Assembly (NCBI RefSeq): GCF_000308855.1
Contig: NZ_BAGM01000006.1
Span: forward strand, 1 to 64,000
Source: Nocardia veterana NBRC 100344
Lineage (GTDB): Bacteria > Actinomycetota > Actinomycetes > Mycobacteriales > Mycobacteriaceae
Reading direction: 5' to 3'
Length of the DNA: 64,000 bases
The position numbers were made by a program, and so were the translations under genes. Numbering within the stretch: position 1 is the stretch's first letter; every line of letters begins with the position of its first letter. Positions 36,327 to 44,408 of the stretch are shown piece by piece. Under the pieces are notes generated by a model. It made no database searches. It was not told the DNA's origin and saw only the letters and a list, made by a program, of their open reading frames with translations.

Positions 36327-38516
36327 ATGTCGGATCAGGGATACGAAGACGAATTGCGGCGGGAACGCGATTATGTGAACGGGCTCTACGCCCGGTTGGA
36401 CGCCGAACGGGACCGAGCGAAGGCCGGGTATCGCGCGGCATTGCGCGGCGGCGCGGCGCTGGTCGAACGGGATGCCGAGGTGCGGGCGCGAGCTCGGGAG
36501 GTCAAGCGGCTGGACGTGGCCGACAACGGATTGTGCTTCGGGCGGCTGGACACCGTCAGCGGCGAGCGGTCGTATATCGGACGGATCGGAATTTTCGACG
36601 CGGACGACGAATTCGAACCGTTGCTCCTCGATTGGCGAGCACCTGCGGCGCGGGCCTTCTATGTCGCGACCGCGGCCAATCCGGAAAATATGCGTCGGCG
36701 CCGGCAATTCCACTCGCGTGGGCGCCGGGTGGTGGACTTCACCGACGAGGATTTCGGACGCCCCGGTGCGGGCGCCCGCGGGGATGCGGCGCTGCTTGCG
36801 GCCGTGAACGCCCCGCGCGGGGACGGGATGCGGGACATCGTCGCGACCATCCAGGCCGAACAGGACGAGATCATCCGGCTCGACCACGCCGGTGTGGTGG
36901 TGATCGAGGGCGGGCCCGGTACCGGCAAGACCGTCGTCGCGCTGCATCGGGTCGCCTATCTGCTGTACACCCAGCGCCGGCAGATGGAACGGCACGGCGT
37001 GCTCGTGGTCGGGCCGAATCCGGCGTTTCTGCACCACATCGGCCGGGTGCTGCCCTCGTTGGGGGAGACCAACGTGGTCTTCACCACCACCGGTGGTCTG
37101 GTCCCCGGCCTGCACGTCACGGCCGACGACACCGAGGAAGCCGCCCGGATCAAAGGGTCGTTGGGCATCCTCGACGTCCTGGCGGCCGCGATCGCCGACC
37201 GGCAACGGCTGCCGGAGCGGCCGCTGACCGTCGAGCTGACCGATGTCACCACCCGCATCGACGCCGAGACCGCGGAATGGGCGAGGTCGGAGGCACGCGC
37301 GAGCGGTCTGCCGCACAACGAGGCGCGGGCGGTGTTCCGCGAGATCGTCACCTACGTGCTCACCGAACGGTCGATCGCCCGGATCGGCAAGGGCTGGCTG
37401 ACTCGCGACGATCGTGAGGCGTGGGAGAACATGCGGGCCGATCTGACCGCCGAACTCGCCGAGAACGAGCAATTTCTGGCGGCACTGGATCAGTTGTGGC
37501 CGGTGCTCACCCCGGAAGGCCTGCTCGCCTCGCTGTATTCGTCGCGGGAGCGGTTGCGCGCCGCGGGCGCCGATCCGGCGCTGTGGCGAGCCGACGGTGC
37601 GGCCTGGACCGTGTCCGATGTTCCGCTGCTCGACGAACTGGTGGATCTGCTGGGGCGGGAGAAGCCGGCGGATTCCGCCGCCGACCGGGAGCGGCAGGCG
37701 GCTGCCGACTACGCCGCCGGGGTACTGGACCTGATGACCGGTCGCGAGGACATGATGGACGATGAGGACCATCTGTTCGCCACCGATCTGCTCTACGCCG
37801 AGGATCTGGCCGAGCGGTTCGCCGAACGCGACACTCGGGAACTGGCGGAACGCGCTGCGGCCGACCGGGATTGGACCTATCGGCATATCGTCGTGGACGA
37901 GGCGCAGGAGCTGTCCGAGATGGACTGGCGGGTGTTGATGCGGCGCTGTCCCGGTCGCTCGTTCACGGTGGTCGGCGATCTCGCGCAACGCCGATCGCCC
38001 GCCGGTGCGAGATCGTGGAAGGACATGCTCGATCGCTATGCGCCCGGTCGCTGGCTCTACCGGTCGCTGTCGATGAACTACCGCACCCCGGCCGAGATCA
38101 TGGCCGTCGCCGCATCCGTACTCGCCGAGTTCGCGCCGGACGTCGAGCCGCCGGAATCGGTGCGAGCCGCCGGTGTGCAGCCCTGGTCGCGTCGGGTCAC
38201 CGCAGACGAAATACCCGCTGCCATAGCCGAATTCGTGCGAGCCGAAGCCGGTCGCGCGGGCACCAGCGTCGTCATCGGCCCGCCCGGCATGCCCGGAACG
38301 GTGCCGGCCGCGACGACCAAGGGCCTCGAATTCGATGCGGTTCTGGTCGTGGAACCGGAGCGAATCCTCGCCGACGGCCCGCGCGGGGCGGCCGAGCTCT
38401 ATGTCGCACTCACCCGGGCCACCCAGCGGCTGGGTGTGTTGCATCGGGAGCCTCTGCCGTCGGCGCTACGGGGACTGACCCCGATCGAAGCTCCCGCTCC
38501 GGCGGGAAAGGCGTAG
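36327..38516 (+). CDS. helR: HelD/HelR-type RNA polymerase recycling ATPase
   Basis: 729 residues, superfamily 1 helicase-like. An N-terminal coiled coil (about 5-65, DELRRERDYVNGLYARLDAE) can reach into the RNA polymerase secondary channel. LDWRAPAARAFYVATAANPE is the conserved HelD segment. Walker A is GGPGTGKT (195-202), motif II is VVDEAQELSEMDW, motif III VVGDLAQRRSP, and the C-terminal motif is LYVALTRATQRL. HelR proteins displace rifamycins from RNA polymerase and give resistance in Streptomyces and mycobacteria. The RAE upstream strongly supports the HelR assignment and rifamycin induction. Confidence 0.93.
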   Translation: MSDQGYEDELRRERDYVNGLYARLDAERDRAKAGYRAALRGGAALVERDAEVRARAREVKRLDVADNGLCFGRLDTVSGERSYIGRIGIFDADDEFEPLLLDWRAPAARAFYVATAANPENMRRRRQFHSRGRRVVDFTDEDFGRPGAGARGDAALLAAVNAPRGDGMRDIVATIQAEQDEIIRLDHAGVVVIEGGPGTGKTVVALHRVAYLLYTQRRQMERHGVLVVGPNPAFLHHIGRVLPSLGETNVVFTTTGGLVPGLHVTADDTEEAARIKGSLGILDVLAAAIADRQRLPERPLTVELTDVTTRIDAETAEWARSEARASGLPHNEARAVFREIVTYVLTERSIARIGKGWLTRDDREAWENMRADLTAELAENEQFLAALDQLWPVLTPEGLLASLYSSRERLRAAGADPALWRADGAAWTVSDVPLLDELVDLLGREKPADSAADRERQAAADYAAGVLDLMTGREDMMDDEDHLFATDLLYAEDLAERFAERDTRELAERAAADRDWTYRHIVVDEAQELSEMDWRVLMRRCPGRSFTVVGDLAQRRSPAGARSWKDMLDRYAPGRWLYRSLSMNYRTPAEIMAVAASVLAEFAPDVEPPESVRAAGVQPWSRRVTADEIPAAIAEFVRAEAGRAGTSVVIGPPGMPGTVPAATTKGLEFDAVLVVEPERILADGPRGAAELYVALTRATQRLGVLHREPLPSALRGLTPIEAPAPAGKA

Positions 38517-38541
38517 TCCGGGTGGGGTTTTCGCGGGCCGT

Positions 38542-38889
38542 CTAGGCAGGCGGCCCGCAACCGCCGCGCATGATCAATGCATGGGCGGGGCACCATTGGG
38601 TGACCGGTAGCCGGCTGCGGCGGTTGCCGGTGGTCAACTCGAACTCCACCAGTCCCAACCAGGTTCCGTCGGCGGCGCGCGCCCAGGCATGCAGTCGCCC
38701 GGGGATCCGCCCGGTCATGTCCAGCCCGCCGGCTCGCACCGGGCCGGCCACCGCCTCGTGTTCGGCGAGGTGGGGATGTGTCGGGATAGCGGCGGCGATA
38801 TCGACCAGCACGGGCATCGGCGGAACCACCACCCGGTGTAGTGGCAGTTCTCCCTGCTCCCCTCCCTGCTCCGGCCAATGTTCGAACAT
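38542..38889 (-). CDS. Conserved hypothetical protein (about 115 residues)
   Basis: A soluble protein starting MFEHWPEQGGEQGELPLHRV, with LHAWARAADGTWLGLVEFEL in the middle and RLPVTQWCPAHALIMRGGCG at the end. Codon use fits coding and the C-terminal half reads like a small beta barrel. I do not recognise the family. Starts at 38919 (MSAPRF) and 38901 are also possible. It converges on helR with a 25-nt gap. Confidence 0.6.
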   Translation of the reverse strand: MFEHWPEQGGEQGELPLHRVVVPPMPVLVDIAAAIPTHPHLAEHEAVAGPVRAGGLDMTGRIPGRLHAWARAADGTWLGLVEFELTTGNRRSRLPVTQWCPAHALIMRGGCGPPA

Positions 38890-39016
38890 GTGTTCGATCA
38901 TAAACCGGGGTGCCGACAATAGCTCGCCGATTACCCGGCCGGGTCGCCCGCGTCCGGCGGGGTGAGATCGGCGAACTGATTACCCGGACAAGCGATCACG
39001 GGTGGTGGCCGGGAGG

Positions 39017-39454
39017 TCAGGTATAGGGGTCGGTGATCTCGCGCAGCCGGTCGAGGGCGGCGCGCAACTGCTCCATCCGACGCGGACCGAGGTGGGCGGC
39101 CCATTCGTCCTGGACGCGCGCCGCGGTCGAATTCGCCACCGCGGCGGCCCGGGCGCCGCGCGGCGCGAGCCGGATCAGCCGGGCCCGGCCGTCGCTCGGG
39201 TCGGGAATCCGTTCCACGTAGCCGCCGCGCTCGAGCTGGTCGACCAGCGCGCCGGCGGTCTGCTTGGTGACCTGGGCCTGTTCGGCGAGTTCGGTCAGCC
39301 GGGTGCCGTCCGGTCCGAGCCGGGCGACGAGCCGGGCCTGCGCGAGGGTGAGGTCGGTGAAACCCGCGGCCGAGAGCGCGCCGAAAACCCGAGCCTCCAT
39401 CGCTCGGTACGGGATGAACATCAGCACGCCGATGTTGAGGTCGGATTCGGTCAC
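39017..39454 (-). CDS. MarR family regulator
   Basis: 145 residues with a winged helix: LTDLTLAQARLVARLGPDGT, then recognition region LTELAEQAQVTKQTAGALVD and wing YVERIPDPSDGRARLIRLAP. The start is GTG 39454. It is divergent from a mycothiol-dependent enzyme gene across two similar 19-bp palindromes, so it most likely represses both. No cysteine-based switch stands out in the sequence. Confidence 0.92.
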   Translation of the reverse strand: MTESDLNIGVLMFIPYRAMEARVFGALSAAGFTDLTLAQARLVARLGPDGTRLTELAEQAQVTKQTAGALVDQLERGGYVERIPDPSDGRARLIRLAPRGARAAAVANSTAARVQDEWAAHLGPRRMEQLRAALDRLREITDPYT

Positions 39455-39464
39455 ATCTTGAATA

Positions 39465-39505
39465 TAGTCAGCCAGGCTGATTAAATTAGTCAGGTAGGCT
39501 TACTA
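39465..39505. promoter_or_regulatory. Two MarR-type operators, 22 bp apart
   Basis: TAGTCAGCCAGGCTGATTA (39465-39483) and TAGTCAGGTAGGCTTACTA (39487-39505) are related 19-bp imperfect palindromes. The first has a perfect core TCAGCC-A-GGCTGA. Start-to-start spacing of 22 bp puts them on the same DNA face. Confidence 0.85.
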
Positions 39506-39522
39506 ATGTGAGGAGAATGCCG

Positions 39523-40170
39523 ATGTGGGCCGACGACAAGCACTGTTGGCGCGTCATCGAACAGCAGCGGGTGGCGATCGCCGACCTGCTGTCCGGCCTC
39601 ACCGAAGCCGAATGGGAGGCGCCCTCGCTGTGTGCGCACTGGCGCATCCGGGACGTGGCTGCCCATCTCGTCCTCGGCTCCCGGCCCTTGGCGCTGGGGC
39701 CGGCGGCCCGGGCCTTCGTCCTGGCCGGGGGCCGGTACAACGCGATGGTCGACCGGCTGACCGTCGCCTACGCGGACCGTCCCGGTGCCGATCTCGCCGC
39801 GGAGTTGCGCGCGGCCGCTCCCGCCCGCACCATGCCCGCCGTCACCAATGTGCGAAATCTGTTGTTCGACACCATCGTTCACGGTCAGGACATCGCGCTT
39901 CCGCTGAACCGTTCGATCGCCGTGCGGCCCGGGGATGCCGCCGCGGCCGCGAGCCGGGTCTGGGGCATGGGCTGGCCGTTCCGGGCGCGGCGCCGGCTGC
40001 GCGATTTCGAGTTGATCGCCGACGATATCGACTGGTCGGTCGGCAGCGGCACCCCGATTCACGGCCCGGCGCTGGCTCTATTGCTCCTGATGACCGGCCG
40101 CCCCATCGCCCTGCGCGAACTGTCCGGTGACGGGATCGACCACCTCCGGCGCCGCCTCGCGCCGGCCTGA
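39523..40170 (+). CDS. Mycothiol-dependent maleylpyruvate isomerase-family protein
   Basis: 215 residues, the TIGR03083-like DinB group. ALCAHWRIRDVAAHLVLGSR-like sequence (here SLCAHWRIRDVAAHLVLGS) and NLLFDTIVHGQDIALPLNR provide the metal-binding histidines. The C-terminal part reads ALLLLMTGRPIALRELSGDG. The start ATG 39523 is chosen because AGGAG (39511-39515) lies 7 nt upstream. Divergence from the MarR gene with paired operators suggests ligand-inducible thiol-dependent detoxification. Confidence 0.87.
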   Translation: MWADDKHCWRVIEQQRVAIADLLSGLTEAEWEAPSLCAHWRIRDVAAHLVLGSRPLALGPAARAFVLAGGRYNAMVDRLTVAYADRPGADLAAELRAAAPARTMPAVTNVRNLLFDTIVHGQDIALPLNRSIAVRPGDAAAAASRVWGMGWPFRARRRLRDFELIADDIDWSVGSGTPIHGPALALLLLMTGRPIALRELSGDGIDHLRRRLAPA

Positions 40171-40536
40171 GCGATCACCGCGGCTGCCCTGCGGGCCGCA
40201 AGGCCCGGCGAGGTCCCGTGCACTGCCGAGTCGTTCCAGCTCGGGGCCCCGGTACACCTCCTCGGGTTCCCACTCGTCGACGCGGCCGGCATGAGCAGCA
40301 GGGTCGCGCCGCGGGCGAAGCCGGGCGGGAATCGCCGAGCGGGTGTTCGATGCGTTCGGCGGGATGTGGCGAGGACCCCGCCACCGATCCGGGCGGCCGT
40401 GTTTTCGCGATTCGGGCGCGGCGGGGTGTGCGGTGTGGTCGCTGCTCGGACGTTCCTTAATACATGTGCGCACTTGCGCACTTATTGGCCTATGCTGTGA
40501 CTGTTCGGTTCGTCGGCGACGGTTGCGGAGGCTCGG
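40171..40536. other. Intergenic region with a coding-like relic
   Basis: 366 nt without an intact gene. On the minus strand, about 40300-40195 has a run of coding-like codons reading DEWEPEEVYRGPELERLGS, but with no start codon in frame and no proper end, so it looks like the relic of a gene. The ArsR-type palindrome at 40466-40481 and the MFS promoter are at the right end. Confidence 0.4.
40466..40481. promoter_or_regulatory. ArsR-type operator upstream of the MFS gene
   Basis: GTGCGCA (40466-40472) and TGCGCAC (40475-40481) form an exact 7-2-7 inverted repeat embedded in AT-rich flanks (AATACAT and TTATT). It lies 56 nt before the MFS start and fits the 12-2-12 operators of ArsR/SmtB proteins. 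Confidence 0.78.
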
Positions 40537-41781
40537 GTGCTGGAGGTGCTGCGCCATCGCCGTTTTCGGCGATTGTTCACCGCGCAGGTGGTGGCGCTGG
40601 TCGGCACCGGACTGCTGACGGTGGCCTTGGGCCTGCTCGCCTACGACCTCGCCGGACGTGCCGCGGGTGCGGTGCTCGGCACCGCGCTGGCGATCAAGAT
40701 GATCGCGTATGTCGGTGTCGCGCCGGTGATTTCGGCCCTGACCGACCGGGTGCCGCGCCGCACCCTGCTGGTGTCGGCCGATGTCGTCCGCGCCGTCATC
40801 GCGCTGCTGCTCCCACTGGTCACGCACATCTGGGAGATCTACGGGCTCATCTTCCTGTTGCAGGCGGCTTCGGCCACCTTCACCCCGGCCTTCCAGGCGG
40901 TGATCCCGTCGATCCTGCCCGACGAGCGGGACTACACCCGCGGGCTGTCGCTGTCCCGGGCGGCCTACGACCTGGAAGCGCTGCTCAGTCCGGTGCTGGC
41001 GGCGGCGTTGCTGACCGTGATCGGCTACCACCTGCTGTTCGTCGGCACCGCGGTCGGCTTCGTGACCTCCGCGGTCATGGTCGGCGGTACGCGGTTGCCG
41101 CGGCTGACCCCGCCGAACCGTGCGGTCCCGCTGCGCACCCGCATCACTCGTGGCGCGCACTACATGGCCACTCGCCCGGTCCTGCGCGGACTGCTCGCGA
41201 TGAATCTGGCGGTCGCCGCCGCGACCGCCCTGGTGATCGTCGACAGCGTCGTCTACGTGCGGGTGCTGTTGCACGGATCGGCATCCGGGCTGGCGCTCGC
41301 ACTGGGGTGTTACGGCGGCGGATCGATGATGATCGCGCTGGCGATCCCGCGGCTGCTCACCGGTATCTCCGACCGTCGCCTCATGATGACCGGCTGCGCG
41401 ATCCTGCCGATCGGCCTGATCGGCGCCGCGGCGCTGGCCGCGTTCCGGCCGGCGCCCACGCCGGGCTGGGCCCTGCTGGTGGCGGCCTGGGTGCTGCTGG
41501 GAGCGGGCAGCTCGCTGATCAACACCCCCGCGGCGCGTCTGCTTCGCGCCCAGTCCGATTCCGACTCGCGGACCGCGGTGTTCACCGCCCAATTCTCGCT
41601 CTCGCACGCGTGCTTCCTGCTGACCTACCCGATCGCCGGTTGGCTGGGCGCCGCCGCCGGCCAGGCCGATGCCGCGATCGTGCTGGCCGCGCTGGCTACA
41701 CTGGCCGCGGTGGTCGCCGCGCGCGCGTGGCCGGCACACGAATCGTCAGGTGCGCAGATGGCGGCGACAGGAAGTCGGTGA
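40537..41781 (+). CDS. MFS transporter
   Basis: 414 residues with about twelve membrane segments. LTDRVPRRTLLVSADVVRA is the loop 2-3 motif of major facilitator transporters, and FTPAFQAVIPSILPDERDYT is typical of the enterobactin-exporter-like (MFS_3) group. The start is GTG 40537 (LEVLRHRRFRRLFTAQ). It is followed after 7 nt by an ArsR regulator and preceded by an ArsR-type operator, so it is likely an inducible efflux pump. Substrate is unknown. Confidence 0.9.
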   Translation: MLEVLRHRRFRRLFTAQVVALVGTGLLTVALGLLAYDLAGRAAGAVLGTALAIKMIAYVGVAPVISALTDRVPRRTLLVSADVVRAVIALLLPLVTHIWEIYGLIFLLQAASATFTPAFQAVIPSILPDERDYTRGLSLSRAAYDLEALLSPVLAAALLTVIGYHLLFVGTAVGFVTSAVMVGGTRLPRLTPPNRAVPLRTRITRGAHYMATRPVLRGLLAMNLAVAAATALVIVDSVVYVRVLLHGSASGLALALGCYGGGSMMIALAIPRLLTGISDRRLMMTGCAILPIGLIGAAALAAFRPAPTPGWALLVAAWVLLGAGSSLINTPAARLLRAQSDSDSRTAVFTAQFSLSHACFLLTYPIAGWLGAAAGQADAAIVLAALATLAAVVAARAWPAHESSGAQMAATGSR

Positions 41782-41788
41782 GGCAGCC

Positions 41789-42154
41789 ATGACCGGTGAG
41801 GAAACCCGCGCGATCGCGGCGCCAAGCCTGGTCCACGCCGCCGAACCCGATCCCGCCCATCTCGACGCCGCCACCGCGGTGTTCCGAATGCTCTCCGACC
41901 CCACTCGATTGCACATCCTGTGCGTGCTCGCTGCCGGCGAAGCCGATGTCACCGCCCTGACCGAGGCATGCGGCGGTTCGCGCACCGCGGTCAGCCAGCA
42001 CCTGGCGAAACTCCGCTTCACCGGCATGGTCGAAACCCGTCGCGCCGGCCGCCGCATCATCTACCGCATCCGCGACGGCCACCTCGCCCGCCTGGTCCGC
42101 GAGGGTATGAACCTCGCCGATCACATCGTGACGGGCGAACTGCCACACGAGTAG
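41789..42154 (+). CDS. ArsR family regulator
   Basis: 121 residues. Winged helix: FRMLSDPTRLHILCVLAAGE, recognition region GGSRTAVSQHLAKLRFTGMV and wing ETRRAGRRIIYRI. Cysteines are found in LHILCVL and TEACGG. The ELCVCDL metal box is absent and the C-terminus has His residues (DGHLARL, ADHIVTGELPHE), so the sensed metal or other ligand is unclear. It follows the MFS gene by 7 nt and should bind the palindrome at 40466-40481, giving autoregulated efflux. Confidence 0.9.
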   Translation: MTGEETRAIAAPSLVHAAEPDPAHLDAATAVFRMLSDPTRLHILCVLAAGEADVTALTEACGGSRTAVSQHLAKLRFTGMVETRRAGRRIIYRIRDGHLARLVREGMNLADHIVTGELPHE

Positions 42155-42164
42155 GCGGCCGAGG

Positions 42165-43082
42165 TCAGGGCGTCAAAACCAAGCGGCCGGAAAAACCGCC
42201 GGCGGCGAGCCGCTCGTGTGCCACCGCGGCATCGGCCAGCGGGAGCGTGTCGGCGACGCGGGTGGTGAGGTTCTGGTCCACCAGGCGGGCGAGGGTTCCG
42301 CCGTCGGCGTGGATCCATTCGTGGTGAACGGCGATGCCGCGCAAGGGAATCGGATCGGCACCACCCACCACCGTGACGAAGGAGCCCCGATTCCGCACGG
42401 CGGCCAGCGCCCGAGCCCCGAGGCCCGCCGTGTCGAGCGCGGCATGCACGCCGCCGGGCACCAACCGACGGGCCTCGGTCGCCAGGTCGGCCTCGCGCGG
42501 AAGGGTCCAGTGCGCGCCGACGGAGTGGAGGAAGGCCGGGTCCGAGCCCTGGGCGAGCACCCGAACGCCTTGCCGCGCGGCGAGTTCGACAGCGAATCCC
42601 CCGACGGCCCCGGTCCCGCCGGTGACCAGGAGGGTGTCACCTTCCCGCAGGCCCAGCAGATCGAGCGCTTGCGCGGCGGTGAGGCCGTTGAGCGGCAGGG
42701 TGGCGGCCTCGACGCCGGACCACCCGGCGGGGATGGGCGACACCGCCGTCGCGTCGAGCACCACGTAGTCGGCATAGGTTCCGAGCGAGCGGTCGAGCAG
42801 ATCGCGCAGGCCGATCACTCGTTGTCCCACCGCGAACCCGGAGACGTCCGGGCCGAGCCGGTCGATGGATCCGGCCACGTCCCAACCCATTCCGGTGATC
42901 GCCCGCGGCGCCATCAACCCGGCCTCGGCCAGCGCGCCCGAGCGAGTGGCCAGATCGACCGGGTTGACGGTGGCGGCTTCGACTTCGATCCGGACCTGCC
43001 CCGGGCCCGGTTCGGGAATCGCGACGTCGACGATCTCCAGCACCTCGGGCCCGCCGTACCCGCGGGCCACGACGGCCCGCAT
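42165..43082 (-). CDS. NADPH:quinone oxidoreductase-like enzyme (zinc-free MDR)
   Basis: 305 residues. MRAVVARGYGGPEVLEIVDV opens the GroES-like domain. ATVNPVDLATRSG and GMGWDVAGSIDRLGPDVSGF follow, and the Rossmann motif is LLVTGGTGAVGGFAVELAA. The structural-zinc cysteine cluster of alcohol dehydrogenases is absent. The start ATG 43082 (or 43085) follows GGAG; the frame extends to 43109. It is divergent from an HxlR gene, the same layout as qor2/qorR in Corynebacterium, where the regulator is a thiol switch responding to quinones and oxidants. Confidence 0.88.
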   Translation of the reverse strand: MRAVVARGYGGPEVLEIVDVAIPEPGPGQVRIEVEAATVNPVDLATRSGALAEAGLMAPRAITGMGWDVAGSIDRLGPDVSGFAVGQRVIGLRDLLDRSLGTYADYVVLDATAVSPIPAGWSGVEAATLPLNGLTAAQALDLLGLREGDTLLVTGGTGAVGGFAVELAARQGVRVLAQGSDPAFLHSVGAHWTLPREADLATEARRLVPGGVHAALDTAGLGARALAAVRNRGSFVTVVGGADPIPLRGIAVHHEWIHADGGTLARLVDQNLTTRVADTLPLADAAVAHERLAAGGFSGRLVLTP

Positions 43083-43140
43083 CATTTCTCCGCTACTCAT
43101 GTACACCACTGTCGGAGAGTTACTCTTCGACAGGAAGTAC

Positions 43141-43154
43141 GCACTTCGAAGTGC
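43141..43154. promoter_or_regulatory. Perfect 14-bp palindrome, probable HxlR operator
   Basis: GCACTTCGAAGTGC lies centrally between the divergent quinone oxidoreductase and HxlR genes and just upstream of GGAGG (43166-43170) for the regulator. It is preceded by GGAAGTAC, a further half-site like GAAGTGC. Confidence 0.8.
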
Positions 43155-43176
43155 CTATCGCACCCGGAGGTGACCG

Positions 43177-43656
43177 ATGCCGACCCGCACCGCGGCCCAG
43201 CTTCGCAGCGAGCGCGGCACTGCCTACGACGCATATCTGGCCGAATGTCCCGCCCGTAAACTGCTGGACCGGATCTCCGACAAGTGGGTGAGCCTGGCGA
43301 TCAACGCCCTGGCGGACGGGCCACAGCGCTACAGCGATCTGCAGCGGCGACTGGCCAGCGTCAGCCAGAAGATGCTCACCCAGACGCTGCGCAACCTGGA
43401 AAGCGACGGACTCGTGACTCGGACGGTGCAGCCGACCGTGCCGGTACGGGTCGACTACGAACTCACACCACTGGGCCGGTCCCTGCTGCCGGTGATGCAG
43501 GCCATCAAGAACTGGGCCGAGGAGCATATGGACGAAGTCGAGGCCGCCCGCGCGCGGCATTCGGACACCGGCACTCGGAGCGAACCCCGGCTGCCGGATG
43601 GGCGCGGCCAGGAATCGTCGAGCGATCAGAAGAAGTCGAAGACCGGCGACAGGTGA
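43177..43656 (+). CDS. HxlR/DUF24 family redox-type regulator
   Basis: 159 residues. LAECPARKLLDRISDKWVSL places a single N-terminal cysteine (Cys24) just before the DNA-binding domain, the sensing position in YodB/QorR-like members. The helix-turn-helix continues as RYSDLQRRLASVSQKMLTQT and the wing is DGLVTRTVQPTVPVRVDYEL. Residues after about 115 form a charged tail (GRGQESSSDQKKSKTGDR). Context with the quinone oxidoreductase supports a QorR-like function. Its 3' end overlaps the convergent SSI gene by 31 nt. Confidence 0.92.
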   Translation: MPTRTAAQLRSERGTAYDAYLAECPARKLLDRISDKWVSLAINALADGPQRYSDLQRRLASVSQKMLTQTLRNLESDGLVTRTVQPTVPVRVDYELTPLGRSLLPVMQAIKNWAEEHMDEVEAARARHSDTGTRSEPRLPDGRGQESSSDQKKSKTGDR

Positions 43657-44024
43657 CTTTCCAGGAAGCATAAATTGGGGTAAGTCTGCTGGTAGTGAAC
43701 CCGGCGACCCCGCCACAGCCCATCCGCGGTTGCCGTGAAGGGCTGGTATTCCGGTGTGCAGATCAGCTCGATATCCAGGGCGTCGAAGTTGCCGTCGACG
43801 CGTGCGAGAGCGTCGCACGCTTGCTGCGCCTTCGGATGGTCGCCACCCGTCGGTTCGCACAGCAACTGCACAGTCCGAGCGTTCGATGCGAGCTCGGTTC
43901 CTTCGCTGATCGACAGGACGAGCGCGGTCCGCGGTTCGGGCGCCGCGGCGGTGGCATCGGCGAGGATGAGCTCGGCGGACAGGACTACGGCCGCGATCGT
44001 GAGGACTCGGACGAGACGGCGCAT
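43626..44024 (-). CDS. Secreted SSI-family protease inhibitor, P1 proline
   Basis: 132 residues with a signal peptide (MRRLVRVLTIAAVVLSAELI, cleaved near 27). The Streptomyces-subtilisin-inhibitor domain has LVLSISEGTE, RTVQLLCEPTGG, HPKAQQACDALARVDG, DGLWRGRRVHYQQTYPN and VFDFF. All four disulfide cysteines are present (56, 70, 89, 119). The reactive loop reads CTPEYQP: aligning its Cys89 with Cys71 of SSI puts Pro91 at P1, where Met, Lys or Arg is normal. The start ATG 44024 follows GGAGG by 8 nt. It may be inactive against usual subtilisins. Confidence 0.85.
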   Translation of the reverse strand: MRRLVRVLTIAAVVLSAELILADATAAAPEPRTALVLSISEGTELASNARTVQLLCEPTGGDHPKAQQACDALARVDGNFDALDIELICTPEYQPFTATADGLWRGRRVHYQQTYPNLCFLESHLSPVFDFF

Positions 44025-44230
44025 CAGCACAACCTCCGCAACTGTTCAGCATTGGTTTTGCACGGTCGCAAAGCACGAGACAGTCAGGAACCATTGGTTG
44101 ATCGCATCGGACTGTACCGGCGGCAATCCCGTCTCGATGGAAGGCAGGGCGGTGGGCCGCGAATCCGTATCCGGTGCTGCGTCGGCAGCTGAGCAGAACT
44201 TCTCGGCCGTGCCGGTCTCCGGATATAGAA

Positions 44231-44261
44231 CGGCCCAGGTCAGCACAGCTGACCTGGGCCG
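44231..44261 (-). terminator. Terminator of tRNA-Ser(GGA)
   Basis: A perfect 14-bp inverted repeat, CGGCCCAGGTCAGC (44231-44244) and GCTGACCTGGGCCG (44248-44261), surrounds a 3-nt loop 7 nt downstream of the tRNA on the minus strand. Confidence 0.88.
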
Positions 44262-44268
44262 ATCTCTG

Positions 44269-44353
44269 CGGAGGATAGGGGATTTGAACCCCTGAGGGCG
44301 TTAACCCAACCCGCGTTCCAGGCGAGCGCCATAGGCCACTAGGCGAATCCTCC
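44269..44353 (-). tRNA. tRNA-Ser(GGA)
   Basis: Class II tRNA on the minus strand. The acceptor GGAGGAT pairs with ATCCTCC, the anticodon arm is CTCGC-CTGGAAC-GCGGG with anticodon GGA, a long variable arm follows (TTGGGTTAACGCCCTCA) and the T loop is TTCAAAT. CCA is not encoded. The discriminator is G. Confidence 0.96.
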
Positions 44354-44408
44354 GCTGAGCAATATACCGGGTCGACCCGGGGGAACAACAAATGGGGCTG
44401 GTAGCGGC

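Noticed and set aside
36204..38444. A 746-codon minus-strand frame
   Set aside because: Antisense to helR. The plus strand carries the helicase motifs and the rifamycin-associated element.
40078..40300. A lasso-peptide-type RiPP precursor
   Set aside because: The YxxPxLxxxG pattern is suggestive, but there is no start codon in frame, no plausible core boundary, and no cyclase, protease or RRE gene nearby.
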